A DNA stretch of 64,000 nucleotides from Ancylobacter aquaticus (GCF_004339465.1 NZ_SMFY01000005.1:186001-250000); one strand, 5' to 3'. Shown: positions 36,892 to 46,746, numbered from the stretch's first letter. Translations and numbers: made by a program. Notes: generated by a model from the letters alone, not told the origin.

Positions 36892-37518
36892 TCATCGGCC
36901 GGAATCGAGGGTGGTCTTGATCCGCTTCACGGCGATCTCGATTGCGAATGCGAGGAAGGGCGAGGAGGCGAAGCGTTCGGCGCTGCGCTGGAGTACCGGC
37001 AGTGCCTGCGGCCCGCCGATCTCGGCGAGAACATCCATTGTCGCCGCGCAAACGTTTGGCTCGCTCTCTCGTTCCAGCAAGTCGGCCATCAGCTGGGTGG
37101 CGTCCTCGGAGGGCATTCCGCGCGCCAGCTCGCAGGCAAGCAACCGCACGTCGGGGTCCTCATCGTAGAGCAGTTCGGGCAACCGGCCGGCCAGCATGTC
37201 GGCGGGCATGGCAGCCAGCGCATCGAGCGCGCCGGAGCGCAGGCTGGCGTCCTCCGAGCGCAGCAGCTGCAGCAGAAGCGCCGCGCCCTCCGGCGTCGCC
37301 GTGCGGGCGATGCCGGAGAAGATGACCTCGCGGACCCGGATGTCGGCCTCGGTGGCCAATCCCGCGCCGAGCAGCGCGATGCCGCCGGGCATATCGATGA
37401 GCGCACGCGCCGCCTGCCAGCGCTCGTCCGGGCGGCTGCTGGCGAGTGCCGTCTTCAATTCCTCAACGTCGGCGGGCGGCGCGTCTACCGCAGCAGTGCT
37501 TTTGCGGACCAGCGGCAT
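36892..37518 (-). CDS. HEAT-repeat protein in chemosensory operon
   Basis: The start at 37518 lies one base after the cheB stop, giving 208 aa; the frame is open further upstream but inside cheB. The product is a run of helical repeats of about 31 residues (LKTALASSRPDERWQAARAL, SGIARTATPEGAALLLQLLR, PDVRLLACELARGMPSEDAT, CAATMDVLAEIGGPQALPVL), as in HEAT/PBS-lyase proteins. Such repeats bind other proteins. Its place between cheB and cheR suggests that it scaffolds or tunes receptor modification. Confidence 0.8.
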   Translation of the reverse strand: MPLVRKSTAAVDAPPADVEELKTALASSRPDERWQAARALIDMPGGIALLGAGLATEADIRVREVIFSGIARTATPEGAALLLQLLRSEDASLRSGALDALAAMPADMLAGRLPELLYDEDPDVRLLACELARGMPSEDATQLMADLLERESEPNVCAATMDVLAEIGGPQALPVLQRSAERFASSPFLAFAIEIAVKRIKTTLDSGR

Positions 37519-37519
37519 G

Positions 37520-38590
37520 TCACGGCACCATTTTCTGCAGACGGGCGGCAATATCGGGGAGCGGCAGCACCCATTCGGCACCGCCGGCTTTCACCAGTTC
37601 GCCCGGCATGCCCCACACGACGGCCGTCTCTTCGGCCTCGGCGATGGTATTGCCACCCTGCGCGTGCAGCAATGTCATCGCCTGTGCGCCGTCATTGCCC
37701 ATCCCCGTCATCAATATGCCGACCAGCTGGCTGGCCGGCACATGTTCCATAGCCGACCGGACGAGGCGATCCGTGCTCGGATGCCAGAGATAGTCCGGCT
37801 GTCCGGGAGCGGCCATGGCGATGAGGCCGGCGGCGCGGCGGGAGACGATGATGTCGATATCGCCGGCGCCGATATAGACGGTGCCCGGCATCAGCACGAC
37901 AGGCTGCCGAACCTCGACGACCGAGAGCGCGCAGATGCCATTCAGTCGCCGCGCCAACGGGCCAGTGAAGCTCGCCGGCATGTGCTGGGCCACAATTATC
38001 GGCCAGGGAAAGCTTGCCGGCAGCGGCGTCAGCAGCGCCTCCAGTGCCGGCGGGCCGCCGGTGGAGGTGCCGACCAGCACCAGGCCTTCGCCGGTCGCCG
38101 CGCTCCGCCGCCGCGCACCGGCAGCGCCGACCCCGGCAACCTTCGACTGCCCGATGCGGTGACGGACCCGGTCGCGCAGCCTTGTGCTCGACTTCAGCCG
38201 GGCACCCGCGGCGCCGCGCACCTTCGCCACCAGCTGCGGTGCCCATTCGTTGAGGTGCAGGGAGACGGCGCCCGCCGGCTTCGGCACGAAATCGACCGCG
38301 CCGAGCTCGAACGCCTTCAGCGTCGCCTCGGCTCCGGCGGCGGTGTGCGAGGACACCATCACCACCGGGCAGGGGCGTTCGATCATCAGCTGGTCGAGGC
38401 ACTCCAGCCCGTCCATGCGCGGCATGTTGAGGTCGAGCGTGATGACGTCGGGGGCGAAGGATTTGTTCTGTTCCAGCGCATCAATGCCGTCGCGGGCGAA
38501 GCGGACATCGAACCCGTCTCGCTCGGTGAACACGCCGCCCAGCAATTTGCGGACGAGCGCCGAGTCGTCGACCACCAGCAGCTTGATCAC
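37520..38590 (-). CDS. cheB: Chemotaxis response regulator methylesterase CheB
   Basis: The 356-aa protein has a receiver domain (Asp53 in TLDLNMPRMDG), a linker of about 45 residues, and the methylesterase domain with catalytic Ser176 in GTSTGGPPA, His203 in VAQHMPASFTG and Asp300 in MTGMGNDGAQAM. It removes methyl groups from, or deamidates, the receptor when phosphorylated by CheA. It overlaps the CheW-like gene by 4 bp. Confidence 0.93.
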   Translation of the reverse strand: MIKLLVVDDSALVRKLLGGVFTERDGFDVRFARDGIDALEQNKSFAPDVITLDLNMPRMDGLECLDQLMIERPCPVVMVSSHTAAGAEATLKAFELGAVDFVPKPAGAVSLHLNEWAPQLVAKVRGAAGARLKSSTRLRDRVRHRIGQSKVAGVGAAGARRRSAATGEGLVLVGTSTGGPPALEALLTPLPASFPWPIIVAQHMPASFTGPLARRLNGICALSVVEVRQPVVLMPGTVYIGAGDIDIIVSRRAAGLIAMAAPGQPDYLWHPSTDRLVRSAMEHVPASQLVGILMTGMGNDGAQAMTLLHAQGGNTIAEAEETAVVWGMPGELVKAGGAEWVLPLPDIAARLQKMVP

Positions 38591-40107
38591 GGAGTGGTCG
38601 GCCCGGTCTTGGCAAAGGCGTCGAGCAGGCCGAGCTCCGCCCGGGTCAGCAACTCGGCGGGGTCGAGAACGAGGATGATGCGGCCGGCGGCCTCCAGATT
38701 GATGATGCCCGACACCAGCCGCGTGGTCTCGCCGGTGAGATCCGGCGCGGGCTCGATGGCGTCGGTGGGACTGCGCAGGATTTCGCTGACGCCATCCACG
38801 ATAATGCCGGCACGATGACGCGCGGTGCGCACCACGATGATCCGCCGCCGCACGCCGTCGCTCAGCGCCGGCATGTCGAACCGCCGACGCTGGTCGATCA
38901 CGGGGAGCACTTCGCCGCGCAGATTGATGACGCCTTCGAGGAATTTCGGCGTCTTCGGCACGCGGGTGATCTTGGCGGAAACTTGCATCACCTCGTCGAC
39001 CACCGCGATCGGCAGGCCGTACTCGTCATCGCCGAGCCGGAATATCAGGAAGGAGTCGTCCTTCGCGGCGACTTTCTCATCGGACGGCGCGCTGTCTAGC
39101 GCGCGCTGGGTATCGAGGCGCTTCATGACCTCCTCCCGAAAAAGCGCTTGGGGGTCCAGGATCGACACCAGCCGGTGGCCGCCCTCGGCGCGATAGATCG
39201 CCTTGATGCGGCTCTCGCCGCCGATCCGCGCGGCCAGTGCCGGCGGAATCGGCTCGATCAGCGCGTGATCGGCAAGGATGATGGCGCGCATGCGGTCTAT
39301 CAGCAGGCCGACCAGCATGGTGCCGACCATGGCGACCACGACCTTCTCGTCGATCTGGCGCTCTTGCGCCGCCGGGAGACCCAGCAAGGCGCGCAGCGAA
39401 AACAGCGGCAGCAGCCGGTCGCGATAGCCCATCACGCCGCGCGCCACGGCATCGCCAGTGGAGACGCTGGTGACGCCCTCGGGAACCGCGACGATCTCGC
39501 GAACCTGCTCGATGGGCAGGGCATATTCCTGACCATCCACATCGAAGGTGATCAGCTTGCTGGTCGTCAGCGCGGCCGCCTGCGCATCCGACTTTTGGGT
39601 GCCGTCTGCCACGGAATAGGCCCGCGCCGTCCGCGCACGGGCGACGAAGGCCGCGGCCAGAAGCGGTTGGATGTCCAGAACCTTGGCGATGTCGCGCTTG
39701 TCGTGGAAGCGGAACACGCCCTTGAGCCTCTCCCCGGGACGGGCGAGGCCGCTCGCATCGGCATCTTCCAGCTGGTTGGCGGCGATGGAGACGAGTTCTT
39801 CCACGGCATCGACCGCCAGCGCCACCGGGGTGGCGCCGTGAAGCACGATGGCCCGCGCACCCGCGCGCTCGCCGGCCTCGGTATAGCCCAGCAGCGAGCG
39901 CACGCTCGCCACGGGAAGCGCGACGCCGCGGAGATTGCCGATGCCGAGCAGGCTCTTGGGCGCCTGTGGCACGCGCGCCACCGCCGGCACCCGCAGCACC
40001 TCGCTGACGTCCTCCGCCGGCAGGGCGTAGAAGTCCGCGTCGATGCGGAAGGTCAGAAAGCGGTGAGTCACGGTGCCGTCCACCGCGATTGGCTGCTGAT
40101 TATCCAT
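38587..40107 (-). CDS. Triple CheW-domain coupling protein
   Basis: The 506-aa protein has three CheW domains in tandem, at about 14-155, 184-335 and 352-495. Each has a conserved core: [20 protein letters not shown] in the first, [20 protein letters not shown] in the second and [20 protein letters not shown] in the third. Ordinary CheW has one domain (~160 aa). It should link the receptor to CheA and could build a different array geometry. It overlaps the receptor gene by 8 bp. Confidence 0.9.
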   Translation of the reverse strand: MDNQQPIAVDGTVTHRFLTFRIDADFYALPAEDVSEVLRVPAVARVPQAPKSLLGIGNLRGVALPVASVRSLLGYTEAGERAGARAIVLHGATPVALAVDAVEELVSIAANQLEDADASGLARPGERLKGVFRFHDKRDIAKVLDIQPLLAAAFVARARTARAYSVADGTQKSDAQAAALTTSKLITFDVDGQEYALPIEQVREIVAVPEGVTSVSTGDAVARGVMGYRDRLLPLFSLRALLGLPAAQERQIDEKVVVAMVGTMLVGLLIDRMRAIILADHALIEPIPPALAARIGGESRIKAIYRAEGGHRLVSILDPQALFREEVMKRLDTQRALDSAPSDEKVAAKDDSFLIFRLGDDEYGLPIAVVDEVMQVSAKITRVPKTPKFLEGVINLRGEVLPVIDQRRRFDMPALSDGVRRRIIVVRTARHRAGIIVDGVSEILRSPTDAIEPAPDLTGETTRLVSGIINLEAAGRIILVLDPAELLTRAELGLLDAFAKTGPTTP

Positions 40108-42025
40108 TCTGCTGCTTGAACTCGTCGGCGAGCGAGGCGATCTCCTCGATCGCTGCCGCGAGATCGTCGGCGCCCTGCGCCTGCTGCGAGGATGCCGTCG
40201 CCGCCTGCCGCGATGCCGCGCTGGCCTCTTCCGCCGCCGCCGCGATCTGCCGTGCGGCTTCGGCGGATTGTCCCGCAGCGCCCAGGATCGCCTGCGCTCC
40301 CTGGAGGATGGTCTTGTTCGCCGCGCTCATGACGGAGACGTCGGCATCGAGCTTTTCGAGCGAGCCGACGATGGTGCGGTTGGCCTGCACCTCGGCTTCG
40401 GCGGTGAGGATGGTCTGCTCGCAATCGCGGCGCAGCGAGCCGATCTGCTCCAGGATGGCGCGCACCGTGTCCTTGATGCGGTCCACGCTCTCGGACGAAT
40501 CGCGCGCGAGGCTGCGTATGTCGCCCGACACCAGCGCGAAGCCCCGCCCGGCGTCGCCGGCGCGCGCGGCCTCCACCGAGCCGCTCACCGCCAGCATGGT
40601 GGTCTGGATCGCCACGAGGGCAATTTTGTCGACGATCTTCTCGATGCGCCGGCCCATTGTCTCCAGCTGCAACACCGTGGCGAAGCTCGCCTGCGTGCGC
40701 GTCAGGGCGGTGCCGACGCCTTCCATCAGCTGCTCGATGGAGGCCCGGCTCTGCTTCAGCACGGCTTCGATGGCGGCGACGCGATCATTGGCGGTGCTCG
40801 CATTTTCTTGCGCGATCAAGGCGCTGGATTCGATCTGGGTCAAAGCGGCGGAGGTCTGCTGCGTCGCCGCCGCCTGCTGCTGGGCGCCGCGGTCGATCTG
40901 CGCGACCGCCGCCATGATCTGCGCGGCAGCGCTCGACAGTTCCTGGATGGTGGCGGAGAGCTCCTCGGCGGTGCTTGCGATCTGCTCGACTTCGGAACTC
41001 CCGGCATCGCTGTTGCGCAGGGCGTCGGTCACGCGCGCCAGAGCATGCGCGGCGACCTGTCCCTGTTCGAGCGACTCGGCCTGCTGCTGGATGGCGGACT
41101 GCGCCTCGCCAGCGGCGGCCGCCTGTTCTTCGGCGGCGGAAGCCACCTGTTCGGCGCCGCGCTGCGCTTCCACAGAGGCGCTCTCGGCCTCCATGGCGGC
41201 CGTGAGGATTTCGTCGCTGCCCTCCGTGAGGCGGACCATGTCGGTACGCATGGTCTCGAGCCCGCCAACGACCTCGGCACCGAAGCGTGCCTGCGCCTGG
41301 GCGAGCTCGGAGGCTTCCTTGATCGCGTCAGCCACGGTGCGGACCTCAACCTGGACTGTGTCGGCGAGACCCTGGACTTCGGTGGCGCTCTTTTCTGAGG
41401 CCTCGGCCAAAGCCCGGACCTCTTCGGCAACCACAGCAAAACCGCGTCCATGGTCGCCGGCGCGCGCAGCCTCGATGGCGGCGTTGAGCGCAAGAAGGTT
41501 GGTCTGGTCGGAGATTTTGCCGACGGTCTGCGTGATTTCGCCAATATCGCGAGCCCGGCGCTCCAGCTCGCCAATCATGACGACCGACGCCTGCTGGCGC
41601 TCGGCATTGCGCTCGATTGATCTGATCGACGCAGTGATCTGGATCGCGGTCTCCGCCACGACGATCTGCACCGCCTCGGTGCGTCGCCGCGCGGCATCCG
41701 CCTGCGAGCGGGCGATCACCAGATTGGCACCGACGGCTTGGATGGCCGCCAGCTGTTCCTGCGCTCCACCCGCCGCTTCTTCAGCTCCGGCGGCGATCTG
41801 CTCCATAGAGCGGCGCAGCTCTTCCGCCGCAGCGGACGCCTCGACCAATCCGCCTGCCAGTTCTTCCGTGGCGGCGGCTAGCCGTTCAGAGGCCTTGTCA
41901 TTGCGCGAGACCGTGCGTTTGGCGCGAGGAGCTGCCACCGTTTTCGTAATAGCCGGAGGCGACACGATCGCGCCGTGCTTGTCAGCACCGGCAGTAATTT
42001 TGGACGATTTTACCAGCGCCATCAT
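40100..42025 (-). CDS. Soluble methyl-accepting chemotaxis protein with two signalling tips
   Basis: The protein is about 641 aa (from ATG 42025; 42022 and 42049 are also possible) with no membrane or sensor domain. It is almost wholly coiled coil, rich in Ala, Glu and Gln. Two receptor tips occur: [20 protein letters not shown] (about 169-190) and the variant [20 protein letters not shown] (about 465-485), each followed by GDxGRGFA. The tail ends [14 protein letters not shown], without a CheR-binding pentapeptide. It is first in the operon and is the presumed input unit. Confidence 0.87.
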   Translation of the reverse strand: MMALVKSSKITAGADKHGAIVSPPAITKTVAAPRAKRTVSRNDKASERLAAATEELAGGLVEASAAAEELRRSMEQIAAGAEEAAGGAQEQLAAIQAVGANLVIARSQADAARRRTEAVQIVVAETAIQITASIRSIERNAERQQASVVMIGELERRARDIGEITQTVGKISDQTNLLALNAAIEAARAGDHGRGFAVVAEEVRALAEASEKSATEVQGLADTVQVEVRTVADAIKEASELAQAQARFGAEVVGGLETMRTDMVRLTEGSDEILTAAMEAESASVEAQRGAEQVASAAEEQAAAAGEAQSAIQQQAESLEQGQVAAHALARVTDALRNSDAGSSEVEQIASTAEELSATIQELSSAAAQIMAAVAQIDRGAQQQAAATQQTSAALTQIESSALIAQENASTANDRVAAIEAVLKQSRASIEQLMEGVGTALTRTQASFATVLQLETMGRRIEKIVDKIALVAIQTTMLAVSGSVEAARAGDAGRGFALVSGDIRSLARDSSESVDRIKDTVRAILEQIGSLRRDCEQTILTAEAEVQANRTIVGSLEKLDADVSVMSAANKTILQGAQAILGAAGQSAEAARQIAAAAEEASAASRQAATASSQQAQGADDLAAAIEEIASLADEFKQQNG

Positions 42026-42136
42026 ACTCTCAGAACGTGTTTCGAGCATTTATAGAAGCACTCTGCGCCGGGCAGCCGACGGGCGCAACAAGCCGGTGAC
42101 CGCGAAGCTGTGTGTCTGATTGCAAATGGTTACTGC

Positions 42137-42165
42137 AAAAAAAGTCAGCTTGCCGCGAGCAAGCT
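42137..42165 (-). terminator. Intrinsic terminator (minus strand)
   Basis: On the minus strand AGCTTGC and GCAAGCT pair as a perfect 7-bp stem around a 5-base loop (42147-42165), followed after GAC by seven T (A run 42137-42143). It lies between the GFA gene and the chemosensory operon on the same strand, so it separates their transcripts. The remaining 42050-42388 stretch should hold the Che promoter, but I cannot pick it. Confidence 0.75.
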
Positions 42166-42388
42166 CGATGTGGCCAGCAGAGCTCTCTCCGCCGCACCTA
42201 GCAGGCTGGGGAATTGGGCGAAAGGTAGACGGAATGACGGCAGACAATCGCCGAGCCGATGGCCTTAAAGCAGATCTTGAAAACGTTCCGCATCGGGTTA
42301 GTCCTTGCCCTCGACATTCATCGGCGATATGTCCGATTCTCGCTTGACGCACCCAATAGCGGACAGTCTGCCGCCGGCCCCCGGCCGG

Positions 42389-42814
42389 TCAGCTTGCCGG
42401 AATGAAGCGCAGCGTGCCGGCCCGGCGGGTCGGCTTTCCGGTGTCGCTGGTGTGGTTGATGCCGTCCATGACCGGCACCTCGGGAAAATCGAACGGGCTT
42501 ACGCCGTCGAGGCAGGCGACGTTGACGGCGTACAGGCGCTGGTCGGACCGGCGCTGATGGTGGGTGTAGATCCCGCAGCGGGAACAGAAGAAGTGCTGCG
42601 CGGCACCGGTATGGAAACGGTAGCTGGTCAGTACCTCTTCCCCCTGCAAAATGTCGATTCCACCTATTTCAGCGATAACCACCACCGCGCCGCGCATGCG
42701 GCAGTAGAAGCAGGTACAGCGCCGGATCGAGTTGAGACCCTCGCTGAGCGCCACGGTGAAGCGCACCGCCCCACAATGGCACTGGCCAGATCGCATGTTC
42801 ATGTCGCTTGCCAT
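42389..42814 (-). CDS. GFA/CENP-V-type zinc protein
   Basis: AGGGAA precedes ATG 42814, giving 141 aa (MASDMNMRSGQCHCGAVRF). The zinc ligands of the GFA (S-(hydroxymethyl)glutathione synthase-like) fold are present: CHCG, CTCFYC and FCSRCGIYTHH. Family members bind glutathione adducts, but most are uncharacterised. It is downstream of the MFS gene on the same strand (43-bp gap) and ends before a strong terminator. Confidence 0.85.
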   Translation of the reverse strand: MASDMNMRSGQCHCGAVRFTVALSEGLNSIRRCTCFYCRMRGAVVVIAEIGGIDILQGEEVLTSYRFHTGAAQHFFCSRCGIYTHHQRRSDQRLYAVNVACLDGVSPFDFPEVPVMDGINHTSDTGKPTRRAGTLRFIPAS

Positions 42815-42857
42815 GTCGTTCCCTGTCGATGTCTCACGCGGCATGGGCCTGTCCCGC

Positions 42858-44060
42858 TCACCGCCTAGCCAGCTTAGGCCCGAGGGCGAGGGCGAGCGGC
42901 AGATTGACGAGTGCCGCCACGGCGGTTCCCAGTGTCGCGATGACGGGGCCGGCCTGATCGCCTATCGCTCCGAACAGCAGCGGCGACAAGGCCCCCGAGC
43001 CGATGACGCCCGTATAGAAAATGGCGAAGGCGCGCTCGGTGCGATCGGCCGGTGCCAGTTCGGGCACGGTGCCGTACAGCACCGAAGACGTGCCGTTCAG
43101 CGTCAGCCCGAGCAGCGGCAGGAGCACCAGCAGCGCCGCGAGCGGCAGGAAGGCGGCAAGCGCGATCATCAGCGCGGTGAGCCCCTCGGTACACAGGGTG
43201 ACGCCGACAATGCCCCAGCGCTGGGCCAGCCAGCCGCAGGCCAGCTTGCCCGCCGCACCGCCCAGGAAGACCAGCGCGAGGGCTGTGCCGATGAGCGGCT
43301 GCGAGGCCCCTTTCAGCTGCAACAGGAAGGGCAGGAAGGTGAGGAAGCCCATGCGCACGCCGGTGTCGATCACGCCGATCGCCAGCAGAAGCGGAAAGCC
43401 GTTTCCGCCGCGCGGCGGCGCGGAACGCTGGACGGGAGGAGGTGGGGCGGGCGCGATCTTCGGCATGGAGATGGCGATGAGGCCGGCGACCACGATCCCC
43501 GCCAGCGCCAGCAGCCAGAGTGAGGGGCGCCACGGCGCGAACGACAGGCCGAGGGACAACGCGGCCGGAATGATGGCCTTGCCGAGGTCTCCGCTGAAAT
43601 TATAGGTGCCGAGCGGCCCGCGCGCCGCCGATCCATAGGCGCGGGATACCGCGCTGGAGGCGATGGGATGCTGGACGCTGGAGCCGGCCCCGGCGAGGAA
43701 CAGCGCCGCGCAGAGCCCCAGTGCACCGCCGCTGAAGCCGGCCAACCCATAGCCGGCCGCGGCGATCAGCGTGCCGAGGATCAGCACCGCTCGCCCGCCC
43801 ATGTGATCGGCGAGCCAGCTCGCCGGCACCTGCAGCGCGGCCATGGCCCCGGCGTAGAGCCCGCGCAGCAGCGCGAGCGCGACATAGTCGAGCCCGAACT
43901 CGGCCCGCCAGACCGGAAGAAGCACATAGATCGCGTCGGTGTAGCCGTCATGCAGCGCATGGGCGAGGCCGGAGAGGACCAGCGTGCGCCGGCGCGTGTC
44001 CGGCGGGCAGGACGGCGCCGGCGACGCGGCGGAGCGGGGAAGTAAGGATGCTTTTGTCAC
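42858..44060 (-). CDS. MFS transporter, Fsr/fosmidomycin-resistance-like
   Basis: The protein has 12 membrane segments with LSGLAHALHDGYTDAIYVLL at the start, the region typical of the Fsr subgroup, and WLADHMGGRAVLILGTL as the loop 2-3 motif. GTG 44060 (VTKASLLPRS) is used as start; the frame also opens at TTG 44096. It is likely a drug or metabolite exporter. It is divergent from a LysR gene 73 bp away, which probably controls it. Confidence 0.82.
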   Translation of the reverse strand: MTKASLLPRSAASPAPSCPPDTRRRTLVLSGLAHALHDGYTDAIYVLLPVWRAEFGLDYVALALLRGLYAGAMAALQVPASWLADHMGGRAVLILGTLIAAAGYGLAGFSGGALGLCAALFLAGAGSSVQHPIASSAVSRAYGSAARGPLGTYNFSGDLGKAIIPAALSLGLSFAPWRPSLWLLALAGIVVAGLIAISMPKIAPAPPPPVQRSAPPRGGNGFPLLLAIGVIDTGVRMGFLTFLPFLLQLKGASQPLIGTALALVFLGGAAGKLACGWLAQRWGIVGVTLCTEGLTALMIALAAFLPLAALLVLLPLLGLTLNGTSSVLYGTVPELAPADRTERAFAIFYTGVIGSGALSPLLFGAIGDQAGPVIATLGTAVAALVNLPLALALGPKLARR

Positions 44061-44133
44061 CCCATCGATATGCGACGGCTGGACGGCGGGCCGCAAACGA
44101 CTAATTTCACCAGATGATGTCAGATAAACTCAC

Positions 44134-45039
44134 ATGACAGCCCCCTCGAAGGAACGCCCATTGCCACCGCTCAACGCCGTGCGGGCATTCGAGGCGGCCG
44201 CTCGCCGGTTGAGCTTCAAGGACGCTGCGGCGGAACTCGGCGTCACCCATGGCGCGGTCAGCCGGCAGATAAGGCTGCTGGAGGAATGGCTCGGACCGCC
44301 GGCGCTGTTTCGCCGTCTGAGCCACGGTGTCGCCCTTACAATGGAGGGCCGGGCGCTACTCGCCGATATCCAGCCCGCGCTGGAGCGCATCGCGCGAGCG
44401 GCGTCGACCCATGGCGGCAGGCCCAGCGGCACGGTGGTCCTAAGGGTAAATGCGCTCGCCACCTTCAGCCTGCGCTGGCTGGTGCCGAAGCTCGGCCAGC
44501 TGCGCGAGGCGCATCCCGACATTGAGGTCGAACTCACGACCGGCAGCGCGCCGGTGGACGGGCTGGCCGGTGAGTACGACCTGATCATTCGCGGCGGGCC
44601 GGATGCCTTTGACGGCTTCGAGGCGCGCCTGCTGTTGCCGGAGTGGCGGCTGCCCGCCTGCAGCCCGTCGCTGTTGCAGCGCCAGCCGCTGGACGAGGTG
44701 GGTGACCTCGCGCGGCACACGCTTTTGCAGGTCGCCAGCATGCCCCGGCTGTGGCGCGACTGGCTGGTGAAGGCCGGGCATGGCGCGCTCGAACCGGCAG
44801 CGACGCTGATGCTCGACCATTTCTACCTCTCGATCCAGGCGGCGGTGGACGGGCTGGGCGTGGCAATGGCGCCGTCCACCCTGATCGAGGATGATCTGCG
44901 CGCGGGGCGGCTGGTGACGCCCTTTCCGCAGATCTCGCTGCCGTCGCGCGGCTATTTCGCCTACACCCCGGTCGACTCGCCGCTGCGCGCCGCCAGCGAA
45001 AGGGTCTGCACGTGGATCGAGGGGGTGCCCGCACATTAG
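44134..45039 (+). CDS. LysR-family transcriptional regulator (GcvA-like)
   Basis: The 301-aa protein has a winged helix at residues 8-66 (LNAVRAFEAAARRLSFKDAA, LGVTHGAVSRQIRLLEE) and a substrate-binding domain resembling GcvA/AmpR types (RHTLLQVASMPRLWRDWLVK). It is divergent from the MFS exporter and most likely regulates it and itself from the short shared promoter region. 45040-45482 downstream holds no gene. Confidence 0.9.
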   Translation: MTAPSKERPLPPLNAVRAFEAAARRLSFKDAAAELGVTHGAVSRQIRLLEEWLGPPALFRRLSHGVALTMEGRALLADIQPALERIARAASTHGGRPSGTVVLRVNALATFSLRWLVPKLGQLREAHPDIEVELTTGSAPVDGLAGEYDLIIRGGPDAFDGFEARLLLPEWRLPACSPSLLQRQPLDEVGDLARHTLLQVASMPRLWRDWLVKAGHGALEPAATLMLDHFYLSIQAAVDGLGVAMAPSTLIEDDLRAGRLVTPFPQISLPSRGYFAYTPVDSPLRAASERVCTWIEGVPAH

Positions 45040-45340
45040 TGGCGGTGCGGGCTAGCCGCGACTGACAGTGGGTGGCGTAGGCTCTATCCACACCGCACCT
45101 CCGGCCGCCTTTGGGAACTGTTCTACCGGCACGGAGAGACGCACGGTGGAGGCCGAGGAAGTTATGTGAGCTGTCGTTGGTCAGCCCCGAGGAATGGCGA
45201 TAGCCCCCTTGGTCGACAGGCCTAGAGTGCGCTCAACGGTCGATCTGGGGTGCAGCAACTTAAAAATGTGGGGTAAAATGCGGGTCGGCTAACAGGGCCT
45301 GTAAAAACTGTTTAAAATCAGCCGCTTATGGCGATAAAAC

Positions 45341-45359
45341 GGCGGAGAGGGTGTCCGCC
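45341..45359. other. Hairpin before the integrase; possible island end
   Basis: GGCGGA and TCCGCC form a perfect 6-bp stem around GAGGGTG. GGCGGAGAGGG resembles the 3' end of some tRNA genes in complement, where P4-type integrases recombine, but there is no tRNA here. It may be one attachment-site remnant 124 bp before the integrase start, or simply a hairpin. Confidence 0.25.
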
Positions 45360-45482
45360 TAACTATCTCGCCTACACGCGACGGCATGCGCCAACTACCT
45401 AGCAAATACGGCTCTTTGTGGCTCTAACCGCGCCCTGGCGCGGCGCTAGATGCCAGCGAATGACAGTCGCGTGTTGGGGTGA

Positions 45483-46746
45483 ATGTTGGGGTGGGGCGGC
45501 ATGGCTCGCGAGATGAACAGGCTTTCGGTGCGCGGCATCGCCGCCCTTAAGGAGCCGGGGCGTCATAGCGACGGTGGCGGCCTTTATCTCGTAGTCGACA
45601 AGTCGGGTGCAAAGCGGTGGGTGTTCCTGTTTCGCTGGCAAGGCAAGTTAAAGGAAATGGGCCTGGGGAGCGCTCTAGGCGTCTCGCTGGTGCAGGCGCG
45701 AGCCGCAGCCGCCATAGCCCGCAACGTGGTGGCTACCGGACGCAACCCGATAGAAGAGCGCCGCTCGGCAACTCCGGCGGTGCCGACCTTTGCCGAGATG
45801 GCAGAAAGCGTTATTGATGGCATTGCGCACGGGCTGCGGAATGCAAAGCATATTGCCCAATGGCGCATGACGCTTTCCGTTGAACGCGGCGACGATGGCG
45901 AATTGGTCGACAGTGGGTATTGCCAAGCACTCCGGGCTAAGCGCGTTTCAGAGGTGGAGACTGCCGACGTGCTCGCGGTGCTCCAGCCTATTTGGACCGT
46001 CAAGGCTGAAACTGCCGCCCCCGCGTGCGGGGTAGGATTGAGCGGGTGCTTGATGCGGCAAAAGCGAAGGGATACCGCGGCGGGGAGAATCCCGCCCGCT
46101 GGCGGGGTCACCTCGATTCATTGCTCGCCAAGCGTCACAAGCTCCAGCGTGGGCACCATGACGCGCTGCCCTATGCGGACATGCCGGCATTTATTGCCGA
46201 GCTGCGGAAACGCAAGGCGGTGGCGGCATTGATGCTGAGTTTGCGATCCTCTGTGCGAGCCGTACCGGCGAGGTGGTCGGCGCGAAATGGGGTGAGGTGG
46301 ATCTGGGCGCTAAGGTTTGGACCGTGCCGGCGGAGCGCATGAAGGCCGGGAAAGAACATCGCGTTCCATTGACGCCGCGCGCGCTCGAAATCCTCGGCGC
46401 AGTTTCGGCTCTAAGGACCGAAGGGGAATATATCTTTCCGGGCGCTAAAAAGGGGAAGCCTCATTCCAATATGGCGATGCTCGCCCTGTTGCAGAGGCGA
46501 ATGGATCGCCCAGGCATCACGGTGCATGGCTTTCGCTCTTCCTTCCGTGACTGGGCCGGCGAGCGCACCACATTCCCTCGCGAGATTGCCGAAGCGGCGC
46601 TGGCACATGTCGTTGGCGATGAGGTCGAGCGCGCGTACCGTCGCGGCGACGCGCTTGAGAAGCGGCGGAAGCTCATGGATGCCTGGGCTAAGTTCATTGG
46701 CGCGATGCCGGCGGCGAACGTCGTTGCCTTGGTCAGAAAAGCCTGA
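45483..46746 (+). pseudogene. P4-type tyrosine integrase broken by two single-base deletions
   Basis: Three frames together give a complete ~420-aa integrase. Frame 1 (45483-46025) has the DUF4102-type N-terminus LSVRGIAALKEPGRHSDGGG. Frame 2 (about 46018-46240) has RVRGRIERVLDAAKAKGYRG. Frame 3 (about 46236-46746) has the catalytic domain. Catalytic residues survive: Arg in CASRTGEVVGAKW, HGFRSSFRDWAG, and Tyr in VERAYRRGD. The first loss is in a C run near 46020 and the second in CTGAG near 46237. Either the gene is dead or the assembly has errors. Confidence 0.85.

Noticed and set aside
37196..38818. 540-codon plus-strand frame opposite cheB
   Set aside because: It is a shadow of cheB and its neighbours; no domain, and it would break the overlap structure of the operon.
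40089..42119. 676-codon open frame on the plus strand opposite the chemoreceptor
   Set aside because: It is a Ser/Ala/Cys-rich antisense shadow of the repetitive coiled-coil gene, without ribosome site or family motif.
45240..45482. tRNA gene as integration site next to the integrase
   Set aside because: I looked for a cloverleaf on both strands and found only a short hairpin with a tRNA-end-like string; no tRNA is supported.
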